Shown here: positions 44,680 to 54,248 of the stretch, in pieces
How the letters are laid out: each line of letters begins with the position of its first letter
How positions within the stretch are numbered: position 1 is the stretch's first letter
NCBI RefSeq assembly: GCF_030347995.1
Contig: NZ_JAQIBC010000001.1
Location: 1-64,000 of the forward strand
Length of the DNA: 64,000 bases
Origin: Sulfurovum xiamenensis
Lineage (GTDB): Bacteria; Campylobacterota; Campylobacteria; Campylobacterales; Sulfurovaceae
Direction: 5' to 3'
Notes under the pieces: generated by a model
What the model saw: only the letters and a program-made list of their open reading frames with translations
Database searches by the model: none
Told to the model about the DNA's origin: nothing
Program-made: the position numbers and the translations under genes

Positions 44680-45816
44680 TCATGAAAATATTGTTCTGAT
44701 TGCTTTTTGATACTTTTCGATGATGATCCTCTCATCAAACTCAGCGATCACTTTTTCTCTTCCTCTTTGACCCATTTCACTGCGCTCATCCTCAGAGAGC
44801 AATAACACCTTTTCCATCTGCTGCGCTAAAGAGTCAGCATCTTTGACGTTACACAAGTAACCAGTGATATCATCATCCACTACATTTTTACAACCAGGAA
44901 CATTCGTCGTCACTATAGGTTTGGCCATACTTGCTCCTTCAAGAAGTACTCGTGAAAGCCCCTCTCTGTATGAAGGCAACACCACGCAGTCATGTTCTGC
45001 TATAACTGCACTTACCTCATCTGTAGCCCCCAAATGATGTATGATCCCTTCGGCTTCCCACATCTCTATCTCATCATGCGTAACAGCCGTAGGATTCCCT
45101 GGATAATACGTTCCCAATATATTAAATACAGCTTCAGGGTATTTGCTCTTAAGCATCCTTGCAGCTTCTACATACTCTCCCAATCCCTTATCTCGTATAA
45201 GTCGTGCTATAAACAAAAAATGTAAACTCTTTGCTCTTCTTACTTCTCTTTCAAGAGGTTTGAATTTTTCAATATCGATCCCTGAACCGGGAAGAATATC
45301 TGTTTTCTTTTTTTTCACCAGTTTGGATTTTATAAAAAGTGCTCTGTCGTTTTGATTTTGAAAAAAGACTTTTTTGGGTGCTTTTCTGTGTAAAGCCAGT
45401 TTGTAAAGAAGCCGTGCAATGATCGAAGAAGGTTTTTTATTTAAAAAAACCGTCCCAAGCCCCGATATATTACTGATGACAGGGATATCCAGTAAACTTG
45501 CTGCCAACGAGCCATAGACATTTGGTTTGATCGTATACTGCAAAAGCAGATCAGGATTGACCTCTTTATAGACACTATAAAACTCTCTAAAGAGTCTAAA
45601 CTCTTCTATAGGGTTCGTACCTTTGTTATTCATGTTGATATCATGATATTCAAACCCATACTCTATGAGTTTTTCAGTATGAAAATCATAGGGAGCGATG
45701 GCAACGATATTATACCCCTCTTCTTTCAAGGCTTTAAGCAAACCCATCCGAAAGTTAAAAATATTCCAAGAAGTGTTGATAACAATGGCAATCGTTTTCT
45801 TATTTGGATCATGCAT
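44680..45816 (-). CDS. Glycosyltransferase family 4 (PglA-like)
   Basis: A 378-residue GT-B fold retaining glycosyltransferase. Conserved parts are ISNISGLGTVFLNKKPSS in the acceptor half, and LHFLFIARLIRDKGLGEYVEAA then REGLSRVLLEGASMAKPIVTTNVPGCKNVV in the donor half, where the EX7E motif begins with Glu in REGLSRVLLE. It resembles PglA- and capsule-type enzymes that add GalNAc or other hexosamines. The acceptor and sugar cannot be fixed by sequence. It is the most distal gene of the minus-strand operon. Confidence 0.9.
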   Translation of the reverse strand: MHDPNKKTIAIVINTSWNIFNFRMGLLKALKEEGYNIVAIAPYDFHTEKLIEYGFEYHDINMNNKGTNPIEEFRLFREFYSVYKEVNPDLLLQYTIKPNVYGSLAASLLDIPVISNISGLGTVFLNKKPSSIIARLLYKLALHRKAPKKVFFQNQNDRALFIKSKLVKKKKTDILPGSGIDIEKFKPLEREVRRAKSLHFLFIARLIRDKGLGEYVEAARMLKSKYPEAVFNILGTYYPGNPTAVTHDEIEMWEAEGIIHHLGATDEVSAVIAEHDCVVLPSYREGLSRVLLEGASMAKPIVTTNVPGCKNVVDDDITGYLCNVKDADSLAQQMEKVLLLSEDERSEMGQRGREKVIAEFDERIIIEKYQKAIRTIFS

Positions 45817-45916
45817 ATCATTCCTTATACTGTTTTAATTTTTTATTTCATACATTTATTGCTACGGCAAGGGCAAGCTTCTTTTAGTATTTGTTCCTAA
45901 GGCTATTGTTATCTTA

Positions 45917-47824
45917 TTACGTAAACCACTTTTCCTTCCACATCTCATACATGAGTATGAACCAGATGGCATTGACATTGCTTAGATTTCCATTGAAGAG
46001 ATCCTTTTTGAGTATCTCTACTTCTTCTACATTAAAAATCTCTTTATCCAATTTAAATGGATCTAAATATTTCTCAACCAAAGGTTTAAGATCTGTCTGT
46101 AACCATTCAGCCAAAGGTATCTGGAAACCAGCTTTAGGTTTATCTATCAGAGCTTGTGGTATATGTTTATAAAGTATCTTTCTCGCAAGGTATTTTCCCT
46201 GATTGTTTTTATATTTTAATTCAACGGGAACTTTTGCCATAAATTCTATAATCCGATGATCCAGGAGAGGTTCACGGCCTTCCAGACTTACGCTCATAGT
46301 AGCTCTATCTACTTTGGTCAAAACATCATCCACCATAAAGGTTTTATAGTCTGTCAGCATCATGTTATCTAGAAATGACAAGTCTTTTTTCATAGAAAAG
46401 TTCTCATACAAAGAGCTATTTGCTTCTAATTTTAGAAAACTCTTAACTACTTGGCTATCTACATATGATGAAGCATTACGGAACATCATCTCTAATGAAT
46501 CAGCATTCATGGCTCGCTTAAATTTATTGTATTTATCACGTATATTTGTTTGTTGTATCTTTTTGGGCAAGAAGCTGTTGATCTGTTCTATCTGCTTTCC
46601 GTCAAAAACATTCAACATACTTTTAAGCATTGTCTTTTGAAAACTATTTGAAAAGACCGGTGCAAATTTGTTCAGAAAAAAGTATTTGCTGTACCCACAA
46701 AATGCCTCATCTCCCCCATCTGCAGAGAGAGCTACCGTGACATCTTTTTTTGCAAGCTCAGAGACCATCATGGTTGGAATGGCAGAACTATCCCCAAAAG
46801 GTTCATCATAATAAAACGGCAGACTCTGTACTTTATCCAACATATCTTTTTTAGAAACATAATACTCTGTATGTTCAGTACCAAAATGTTTAGCAATGGC
46901 TTTGGCATGCTCTGCTTCATTATACTTTTTATCATCAAATCCTATAGTAAAGGTATGTAGTTTTCTACTTTTATCTTTTGAAAGCAAAGCAGTCACTAAT
47001 GATGAATCATACCCTCCACTCAAAAACACACCCACAGGTACATCCGATACCATCCTAAGATCTACTGCATCAGTAAGTAATTCTTCAAGATCAGCAAGTA
47101 TTTCTTTTTCACTTTTATCAAATTTCTCTTTAGCATAACATGCATCAGCACTCCAATACGCTATAACATTATAGGTATTACTTATTAGGTCATACTCCAA
47201 ATAATGCCCCGGACGTAATTTATACGTATTTTTGAAGATGCTATAAGGTGCAGGAATGTATCCGAACTGAAAATAGTAAGGTAACACTTCGTTGTTTTGC
47301 TCTTTTTGAAATGACGGGTGTTCATGAAATGACTTGAGTTCAGAAGCAAAAAGAAATTCACCCCCATTGTCATAATAATAAAGTGGTTTAACACCTGCTC
47401 TATCACGTACCAAAAACATTGTCTGTTTATTTTTATCCAAGATAGAAAATGCAAACATTCCTAAAAACTTTTCTACCGCTTTCATACCCCATGCTTTATA
47501 TGCATAGAGTATCACTTCTGTATCGGACTCAGAGACGAACTTATAACCCAATTTTTCAAGTTCTATACGAATGCTTTTAAAGTTATAGACTTCACCATTA
47601 AAAACGATGATATAATTTTCACAGTCAGAGACAAATGGCTGATGACCATGTGAGGAGAGATCTTGAATGGAAAGACGGTTATGCCCTAAATGCACAATAT
47701 CATTTTCTATCTTTTGTACATATACCCCATGGTCATCTGGACCACGATAGTTCTGAATATGAAGCATCCTATGAATACTTTCTTCGTCTCTATTTTTTGA
47801 TACAAAACCTACAATACCACACAT
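45917..47824 (-). CDS. asnB: Asparagine synthase (glutamine-hydrolysing)
   Basis: A class B asparagine synthetase. The N-terminal glutaminase starts MCGIVGFVSK, so after Met removal Cys2 is the nucleophile. I therefore start at the ATG at 47824, one base after the previous stop, rather than the longer frame. The synthetase half has the pyrophosphate motif LSGGYDSSLV and SADGGDEAFCGY. Such enzymes in polysaccharide loci often amidate a sugar acid or an amino-acid substituent. That role is inferred here, as the gene lies within a run of glycosyltransferases. Confidence 0.93.
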   Translation of the reverse strand: MCGIVGFVSKNRDEESIHRMLHIQNYRGPDDHGVYVQKIENDIVHLGHNRLSIQDLSSHGHQPFVSDCENYIIVFNGEVYNFKSIRIELEKLGYKFVSESDTEVILYAYKAWGMKAVEKFLGMFAFSILDKNKQTMFLVRDRAGVKPLYYYDNGGEFLFASELKSFHEHPSFQKEQNNEVLPYYFQFGYIPAPYSIFKNTYKLRPGHYLEYDLISNTYNVIAYWSADACYAKEKFDKSEKEILADLEELLTDAVDLRMVSDVPVGVFLSGGYDSSLVTALLSKDKSRKLHTFTIGFDDKKYNEAEHAKAIAKHFGTEHTEYYVSKKDMLDKVQSLPFYYDEPFGDSSAIPTMMVSELAKKDVTVALSADGGDEAFCGYSKYFFLNKFAPVFSNSFQKTMLKSMLNVFDGKQIEQINSFLPKKIQQTNIRDKYNKFKRAMNADSLEMMFRNASSYVDSQVVKSFLKLEANSSLYENFSMKKDLSFLDNMMLTDYKTFMVDDVLTKVDRATMSVSLEGREPLLDHRIIEFMAKVPVELKYKNNQGKYLARKILYKHIPQALIDKPKAGFQIPLAEWLQTDLKPLVEKYLDPFKLDKEIFNVEEVEILKKDLFNGNLSNVNAIWFILMYEMWKEKWFT

Positions 47825-47825
47825 A

Positions 47826-48641
47826 TTACGATTTCCTTCCAAAATTTCTGAAAACAATGAATATTTGTCTTTTTAAAAACTTGAAAAAACTTAACAGTAA
47901 TACGAAAATATACTCAAGTAGATTTATATCATTATTAGTATATAAAAATTTATAATTGTCTAATTCACCATACCACATATTCATCATACTTGAAGATAAC
48001 CCAGATACACCATATGTGTTTTTATACAAAAAACATAAATTAGAATATAGAAAACTTGCTTTATACTCTGCAAACAGAATTTCAAGCCATAATCGATAGT
48101 CTTCTGAATATTTCTTATTCTCTCGAAATCGAAATGGTATAATTCTCTTTAACATTACAGTAGGAGTACTAAACCTATTCCGCACCAATAGCTTTCTTTT
48201 GGAAATTCTTTCAACTTTTTCAACTCTTTTTTTGCATAGTGTAGGTCGATTATGTACAATCTTATATAAATGGCCACTCATTGCTATATCAGGATGGTCT
48301 TCCATATAACTATACTGCAATGCAATTTTTTGGGGATGCCATGAGTCATCTGCATCCAAAAATGCGATATAGTCTTCTTTTGCATTATCCCATCCTACAT
48401 TCCTAGCTTTCGCGGGGCCTGCATTTTTGTCAAGCTCGATCAGCTTGATTGAAACTCTTTTTTCTTGTTCTTTTATATAGTTTTTTATGATATCACAGGA
48501 ATTATCTATACTTTTATCATCAACTATTATAACCTCTTTGGGAAGCAAGGTTTGATCTACTATAGAGTCCAGCGCTCTTAAAATTGTTTTTTCTGCATTG
48601 TAACAAGGTATTACGACACTTACATTTGCTGTTTTAGCCAC
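47826..48641 (-). CDS. Glycosyltransferase family 2
   Basis: A 271-residue GT-A inverting glycosyltransferase. The nucleotide-binding start VVIPCYNAEKTILRALDSIVDQ is followed by PKEVIIVDDKSIDNS and the metal-binding YIAFLDADDSWHPQK. At the C-terminus there is a basic, partly hydrophobic tail (YIFVLLLSFFKFLKRQIFIVF) that may lie on the membrane. It shares one base with the EpsG-like gene upstream and ends one base before asnB. It adds one sugar to the repeat unit; which one is unknown. Confidence 0.9.
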   Translation of the reverse strand: MAKTANVSVVIPCYNAEKTILRALDSIVDQTLLPKEVIIVDDKSIDNSCDIIKNYIKEQEKRVSIKLIELDKNAGPAKARNVGWDNAKEDYIAFLDADDSWHPQKIALQYSYMEDHPDIAMSGHLYKIVHNRPTLCKKRVEKVERISKRKLLVRNRFSTPTVMLKRIIPFRFRENKKYSEDYRLWLEILFAEYKASFLYSNLCFLYKNTYGVSGLSSSMMNMWYGELDNYKFLYTNNDINLLEYIFVLLLSFFKFLKRQIFIVFRNFGRKS

Positions 48642-49738
48642 TAAAAAATCTCCAAAGATTGAAATATTCTTCCTGTATAAGTTTGTAAGAAAAATACATT
48701 GAGCCCTAATAGTACAAAGATAAATAATGCTGCATACCTTTTATTAACAGCACTTACAATGATATAACTTACGATAGGTAAAATAAACCAAGAAAAAATA
48801 GCAAATCTGTCATTAAAAGGCACAAAAGAAAAAATATGATAAATACTATTGAGCAACATATAAATAGCTAGCCATCTCCGTACTATTGTCTTATGTTCAT
48901 TACGAATTCTTTTTCTTAAAAGAGCATATAAAAAAATTGGAAAAAACGAAAAAAGTGCAAAATCTAGTCGAAATCCTGTCTGATAACTGATCGCTTCAAA
49001 TCTCTCGTCCAGGTATGCGCTATACCTTGTTTCAGAAGCCAATAGGTCTCCGAGTGGACCGGATATCGTGTCATTGATGCCAGAGATAGACAAAAGAACA
49101 CTCCCCGCCAAAATAACAAATGAGATCTTCAAAAGTCCTTTCTCTTTAAACAGTACAAATAAGGCTGCCATGGGCAGTACCAAAAACATACCGCTGTGTA
49201 TCAAACCCGACACCAAAAGGGAGAGCAATGCTTTTCTATTTTTATCCTCCATCAGATAGCTTATAGCAAGTACCATAAAAACCAATCCTAAGCCTTGCCG
49301 TTTCCCATTGACAATGTAAAAAAGAAAGTAAGGGTAAAGCACATAAAAAGAAAACACTACATATCTTTCAAATGTGGGAAAAATATTTTTCAATGCTTTA
49401 TAAAAAGTCAGAATAGCTATTAAATAAATCACTAAAAATAAGATATGCGGACTATCGGTAAACTGCCCTACGATCCAGTTCAAGAATCGGAAAAGATATT
49501 CTCCTGTCTGATACTTAAACACCTCATCCAGTGAAAACTCCCTAAATTTCAAAAAACCCATAGCATAACGATAAGAGTCACCCGCAAAAGGCTGAACTGT
49601 TATCACAACTCCGAGCAGTATAAGCGAAAGAAGCAGGACAAATACTGTCCCCGAACGACCTACATTGTTCCTTCTATCAGATAAAAAGGTAAGAGTAAGC
49701 AGCATAAATAACGCATAGGGAATCAGAAGATAATGCAC
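48641..49738 (-). CDS. EpsG-family polysaccharide polymerase (Wzy role)
   Basis: A 365-residue membrane protein with about ten helices, resembling EpsG and Wzy-type polymerases that join repeat units in the periplasm. Typical parts are GDSYRYAMGFLKFREFSLDEVFKYQTGEYLFRFLNWIV and a Tyr/Phe-rich core (YVVFSFYVLYPYFLFYIVNGKRQGLGLVFM). A Wzy role follows from its position with wzx and the copolymerase wzc. Sequence similarity among such proteins is low, so the exact family is uncertain. Confidence 0.75.
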   Translation of the reverse strand: MHYLLIPYALFMLLTLTFLSDRRNNVGRSGTVFVLLLSLILLGVVITVQPFAGDSYRYAMGFLKFREFSLDEVFKYQTGEYLFRFLNWIVGQFTDSPHILFLVIYLIAILTFYKALKNIFPTFERYVVFSFYVLYPYFLFYIVNGKRQGLGLVFMVLAISYLMEDKNRKALLSLLVSGLIHSGMFLVLPMAALFVLFKEKGLLKISFVILAGSVLLSISGINDTISGPLGDLLASETRYSAYLDERFEAISYQTGFRLDFALFSFFPIFLYALLRKRIRNEHKTIVRRWLAIYMLLNSIYHIFSFVPFNDRFAIFSWFILPIVSYIIVSAVNKRYAALFIFVLLGLNVFFLQTYTGRIFQSLEIF

Positions 49739-49741
49739 CTG

Positions 49742-50650
49742 CTACTCCTGCACTCTATAGTTGCAGCATACTACAGGGTTTAACCCAGCTTTTCGTCCTG
49801 CTTTTATCCCATTAAAAGTTGCGAATAAAGGATTTAATGATCTATCAACTCTGGAGTAGGAGACTCCAAGCAACATCAACCTAAAAAATGCAGTGATTTT
49901 ATGATACCATTTTAAATGTCTTGAAATCACCAAACTTCTGTTATGTGCAAGTCCTCGCATATATCTGGGGATATCACTTATCACTCTACATCCACCTGTA
50001 TCTGCTGCTAAATGCAACAATCTTGCATCTGCTTTAAAAAGTATTTTATAGCCTAACTTTTTTATCCTCAACGACAGGTCTGTCTCTTCATATAAAGCTG
50101 CACCAACATTGAGTACCTCATCGACTCCATTCACTTTTTCCATAATTTCTTTTCTCACACTAAAGTTTCCGCCGGGAACATGAGAGACTATTTGATTATT
50201 TTTACTTGCAAACCCTCTATGTGGTGTACAAGTCCATGGATTAAAGATCCCTGATGGTTCTTTCGCATCCAAAACTCTATGTTGTTCATCGATCCCACCA
50301 CCTACAAGACCAACCTCAAGATCTACATAACAACTTGCATGCTGTTTGATGAGAAGTTCATTACTTCTTATATCATCATCAATATATAGAATGATTTCAT
50401 ATTTGGCATTCTGCCAGCCAAAGTTTCTAGCCTGAGGCAGGCCTTTAAATCCTAGGTTTCTAAAGTATCTTATTTTATCGGGATTGCTTTTTACCAGCTC
50501 TTCGACTTTTTCATTGATATTATCAGATTGATCAACCACAAGGATCTCATACTTATCAAAATCTTGCTTTAACATATCATTGATCGAATCATACAAAAAC
50601 TCATCCCTGTTCAATGTCGGTATTACAACACTTACTCCAAGTTCATTCAT
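49742..50650 (-). CDS. Glycosyltransferase family 2
   Basis: A 302-residue GT2 enzyme: VVIPTLNRDEFLYDSINDMLKQ, then EILVVDQSDNINEKVEEL and IILYIDDDIRSNELLI with the metal-binding DDD. FSVRKEIMEKVNGVDE and EETDLSLRIKKLGYKI complete the acceptor side. It overlaps the upstream GT4 gene by 4 bp and is followed by the EpsG-like gene after 3 bp, so it is in the same transcript. The sugar and linkage are unknown. Confidence 0.9.
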   Translation of the reverse strand: MNELGVSVVIPTLNRDEFLYDSINDMLKQDFDKYEILVVDQSDNINEKVEELVKSNPDKIRYFRNLGFKGLPQARNFGWQNAKYEIILYIDDDIRSNELLIKQHASCYVDLEVGLVGGGIDEQHRVLDAKEPSGIFNPWTCTPHRGFASKNNQIVSHVPGGNFSVRKEIMEKVNGVDEVLNVGAALYEETDLSLRIKKLGYKILFKADARLLHLAADTGGCRVISDIPRYMRGLAHNRSLVISRHLKWYHKITAFFRLMLLGVSYSRVDRSLNPLFATFNGIKAGRKAGLNPVVCCNYRVQE

Positions 50651-51780
50651 ACATTTTCCTCTATAGCTTTAAATACTTTTTCACTAAAGTGTCCCCAAGT
50701 TGCTTCATTGAGAACCCTTTGTCTGGCTTTCATACCTTCTTCTTTGAAAGCCTGAGGTTCAACTGCAAGTTGTTTGAAGTAGTGAGCCAATTGGTGATGA
50801 TCGTCTCTTTCTACCAACCAACCACCATTTTGATGCTTTATCGCATCAGGTATACCACCCTGGTTTGAACCAATCGCAGGTACTCCCGAAGACTGTGCTT
50901 CCAAAAATACCAGTCCAAATCCTTCAACTCTTTTTTGATCTTTTTCCTCTCTGGTACACAAAACAAACAGATCACTCGCCTGATATACTTTAGGCAGATC
51001 ATCCTCTTCGATAAATCCATACCAATGGATGTACTGATCAACATTTAGTTGACTAGCCAACTTTTTTAACTCTTCAAGATAATTACCGCGACCTACGATA
51101 CAATAGCAAAGTGCATCCAAAGTTTTCTCATCTAAAAGGGCCAATGCCTTTAGTACTGTATCATGCGCTTTATATTTATCGATTCTCGAAGTTGTTAGGA
51201 TGATCTTTTTATCTATCGGTAAGTTCAACGCTTCTCGCACACTCTTTTTATCTTCTGCCGGGGAAAATCTTTCTTCATCAACACCAAGTGTACAGACTGT
51301 TGAATTAACACATGGAAATTGTTCTAGAATAGTATTTTGTGTATAGTGGCTGTTGCATATAACCAGCTTTGCTTTTGAGAGTACATATTTTCTCAACAAA
51401 GATAAAATAAAGTTTTTAAATGTTTTTTTACCCTGCATGATATCATTGCCATGAGCCAATACTACCACATTTTTATGTCCTGCAAGGATAGAAATGAGTG
51501 CTTCAGGGTGCCAAACCCCTGTGATGATCAACGTATCTTTAGGATACCTCTTTAAAATCTTATAAGATTCAAACTCTTTAAAAAATCTTTTGGAAGGGAC
51601 TCTCTGTATAGGATAAAGATCATCTCTATAGCCTTTTTCTATCTCTCTTTCTTCACTTATAGCCTCTACATCCCAACCTTTATGTATAAACTGTTTGACG
51701 ATCTCATCACAAAGCCTTGATATACCACCTTCAACTGGCGGAAAATCGTAACTGAAAAATAAAAGTTTATTATTTATCAT
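50647..51780 (-). CDS. Glycosyltransferase family 4
   Basis: A 377-residue GT-B glycosyltransferase. It begins KLLFFSYDFPPVEGGISRLCDEIVKQF, the usual acceptor-side Gly-rich loop. The donor side has KIILTTSRIDKYKAHDTVLKAL and EGFGLVFLEAQSSGVPAIGSNQGGIPDAI, where the EX7E motif is complete. It overlaps its upstream neighbour by 11 bp and the downstream GT2 gene by 4 bp. A retaining sugar transfer onto the lipid-linked unit is expected. Confidence 0.9.
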   Translation of the reverse strand: MINNKLLFFSYDFPPVEGGISRLCDEIVKQFIHKGWDVEAISEEREIEKGYRDDLYPIQRVPSKRFFKEFESYKILKRYPKDTLIITGVWHPEALISILAGHKNVVVLAHGNDIMQGKKTFKNFILSLLRKYVLSKAKLVICNSHYTQNTILEQFPCVNSTVCTLGVDEERFSPAEDKKSVREALNLPIDKKIILTTSRIDKYKAHDTVLKALALLDEKTLDALCYCIVGRGNYLEELKKLASQLNVDQYIHWYGFIEEDDLPKVYQASDLFVLCTREEKDQKRVEGFGLVFLEAQSSGVPAIGSNQGGIPDAIKHQNGGWLVERDDHHQLAHYFKQLAVEPQAFKEEGMKARQRVLNEATWGHFSEKVFKAIEENV

Positions 51781-53146
51781 TCTTCATTCCTAATAGATTG
51801 TCAAAAACTTCAACGAAGGATTTTACTTGAAATGAAGCAAGATATCTTTTGTAGTATTCATTTTCAAATTGAAAGTCATCAATAGTTTTTTTCATATGGT
51901 TAGTCACTATTTTTATATCGTTTTCCAAATTTTTAGTTAAAAAAATACCTTTCTCTGTTTTCTCAAGTTCTTTTTTTGCTTCACTAGGATTATGAACATC
52001 AGCAATTACATATTTCTGTAGTGCTATATAATCAACCATCTTAGCAAAATTGCACCACCAAAAATTTTCACCACCTGTTAACAATATACAGCTATGTGCA
52101 TTTTTTATTTCTTTATAAAGTTCAAGCTGAGGGATGTGATCTATATATTCAATGACATGATTTACATATTTATATTGATCCATATATTTCGATATATTTT
52201 TAAAATTAATTTCTTTTCTTCCTATGATTTTAATCTTGAATTGAATGTTTTCTTTTGCTAAGACATTATCCAAAACTTTAAATATATAATCATCATACTT
52301 TTCTTGAAATTCACCTACAAATATTAAATACTTTTCTACATTATCCATTAAACTTATATTATCAATATACTCATCATCTATTCCTGTAGGTATAAATTGA
52401 AATTTATTTGACTCTATATGATATAAATCCTTAAATATCTGTTCATAAGAAGAAGATAACCCGGTGATTTTATCAGCTGTATTCATAGCCGACAAATGAA
52501 GTTTTTTTATTTGTCTATCTATAAATTTATGATGGGTATTATATCTTTCTCCGTATCCAACAGGGTCCCGGAAGTCAGAAACCCATTTGATATCATTTTT
52601 TGATTTTAAATTTAAACCTATCTTCAGTACCGAGTCAGGGTTTGTAGTAGTATAAACTAATTTGATATTATATTGTTTTATCAGTTCATTAGATATCTTA
52701 GTTACAGGATTTACCCATGTCCAATATGCATCAGGAATATTTAAAATAAAATTTTGAATTTTTGACTTTACTCTTTGTAAAAAGTTTTTTTTCTTTATCC
52801 TGTTACTACTCCTTTCTTTTGAAGTATTTGGCTTCATATGTTTCTTCATAGCTTTAAAGGTTCTATCTTTACCACCCAACGCCATCCTAAGACCTCTTAT
52901 CGTTGGTTCCACATATCTTACTCTATGGATTTCCACATCCTCTGAAAACTCATCCAGTAAACTTAGATCTTCATTGTAGTTGTAGTTTATATCTGTAGTA
53001 ACCACTATAGGTTTATAACCATATTGAGGGAGATACTTCACGAGCTTATGCACTCTGAACATAGCGGCATGTGACTGTGGCGCAAAAAATGGTGCTATGA
53101 TTAAAATAGGAGTTTTATTATTTGAATTCATTGATACAACTTTCAT
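51770..53146 (-). CDS. Glycosyltransferase family 4-like protein
   Basis: A 458-residue, strongly charged protein with a GT-B layout: PILIIAPFFAPQSHAAMFRVHKLVKYLPQYG at the N-terminus, and KIIGRKEINFKNISKYMDQY in the C-terminal half. An EX7E motif is not obvious; ENFWWCNFAKMVDYIALQK takes the place of the usual donor loop. It is therefore divergent from its neighbours. The start may also be the Met at 53131. A surface-sugar role is inferred from its place between two GT4 genes. Confidence 0.75.
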   Translation of the reverse strand: MKVVSMNSNNKTPILIIAPFFAPQSHAAMFRVHKLVKYLPQYGYKPIVVTTDINYNYNEDLSLLDEFSEDVEIHRVRYVEPTIRGLRMALGGKDRTFKAMKKHMKPNTSKERSSNRIKKKNFLQRVKSKIQNFILNIPDAYWTWVNPVTKISNELIKQYNIKLVYTTTNPDSVLKIGLNLKSKNDIKWVSDFRDPVGYGERYNTHHKFIDRQIKKLHLSAMNTADKITGLSSSYEQIFKDLYHIESNKFQFIPTGIDDEYIDNISLMDNVEKYLIFVGEFQEKYDDYIFKVLDNVLAKENIQFKIKIIGRKEINFKNISKYMDQYKYVNHVIEYIDHIPQLELYKEIKNAHSCILLTGGENFWWCNFAKMVDYIALQKYVIADVHNPSEAKKELEKTEKGIFLTKNLENDIKIVTNHMKKTIDDFQFENEYYKRYLASFQVKSFVEVFDNLLGMKNDK

Positions 53147-54248
53147 AAAACTTAATGTTTTCAGACAATAGTTTTTCTACATTGAAATTATCATTAACCT
53201 CTTGACGACAAAGTGCACCTATTGATTCAAGAGAATCACTGTTAAGTAACTTAAGAATATTAGTTGCAATACCAGTTTCATTTAATGGATCAACCAAAAT
53301 TAAATTTGGCAGTTTTGCTTTCAATTCTAGTCCAGCACTTTTTTCTGAAAATATTACAGGCAGCTTAAGAGCCATCGCCTCCAAAGGTGCTAAACCAAAT
53401 GATTCTGATATAGAAGGATAAACTGCTAAATCTGACTCAACAAGCAATGCTTCTAGCGACTCTTTTGAAACATGCCCCGTAAACTCAAGTGAATCATGAT
53501 ATTGTTTATCTACCAAACTGTAAATTTTTTCTTTTATAAAGATACCATCTTCTAAGGTATCTTTTCCTATGAATTTCAGCCTTGCTTCTGGAATTTTTTC
53601 TTTCACTAAGTTCCAAGCTTTGGCAAGAGACAGTACTCCTTTTTTGCGCATGAGTGAACCGCTAAAACTTACAAGGTAGTTTTTTGTAAAGTCTCTTTTG
53701 CATCTATTTTCATCCGGTATTTTGAGACCATTGTAAATGGTTGTGATCTCTTTATCTAACTTAAATATCTGTTTGGTCTTCTGGGCAGTATAGTCACTGA
53801 CAGAACAGATATAGTCTGATTTTTGCAGTGCTCTTTTTTCGATCAGGTATGTTATCTTCGAAACTCTAGTCTTCATCTCTTTTGCAAAATATATTACAGA
53901 ACCATGCAGTCTTATTATGATAGGTATAGTTAACACTGGCCAAAATGCTGAGATACCTTCAAAATCGATAGACTCAACAATATCGAGATCCTCTTCTTGT
54001 ATCAAGTTTTTTATTTTATACCCTAATCTAAGACTATTAGTAAAAAATGCTATTTTACCTTGCCATGATTTTAGTCTTATAACCCGAACACCTTCTATCT
54101 CAATATCTTCATCGACATCACGATAGATTCCTACTACTACTACATGATGTCCATTTTTTGTTAATGCTGTAGCTAATTCATAAGTAAAGGTACCTATACC
54201 TCCACATTTATAGGGAGGATATTCATTACATATTAAACAAATATTCAT
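53118..54248 (-). CDS. Glycosyltransferase family 4
   Basis: A 376-residue GT4 enzyme: MNICLICNEYPPYKCGGIGTFTYELATAL is the N-terminal acceptor region, and ESFGLAPLEAMALKLPVIFSEKSAG holds the EX7E motif. I start it at the ATG at 54248, whose ATGA overlaps the acyltransferase stop by 4 bp. The longer frame would overlap it by 64 bp. LVSFSGSLMRKKGVLSLAKAWNLV marks the donor half. It probably adds one sugar of the repeat unit. Confidence 0.9.
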   Translation of the reverse strand: MNICLICNEYPPYKCGGIGTFTYELATALTKNGHHVVVVGIYRDVDEDIEIEGVRVIRLKSWQGKIAFFTNSLRLGYKIKNLIQEEDLDIVESIDFEGISAFWPVLTIPIIIRLHGSVIYFAKEMKTRVSKITYLIEKRALQKSDYICSVSDYTAQKTKQIFKLDKEITTIYNGLKIPDENRCKRDFTKNYLVSFSGSLMRKKGVLSLAKAWNLVKEKIPEARLKFIGKDTLEDGIFIKEKIYSLVDKQYHDSLEFTGHVSKESLEALLVESDLAVYPSISESFGLAPLEAMALKLPVIFSEKSAGLELKAKLPNLILVDPLNETGIATNILKLLNSDSLESIGALCRQEVNDNFNVEKLLSENIKFYESCINEFK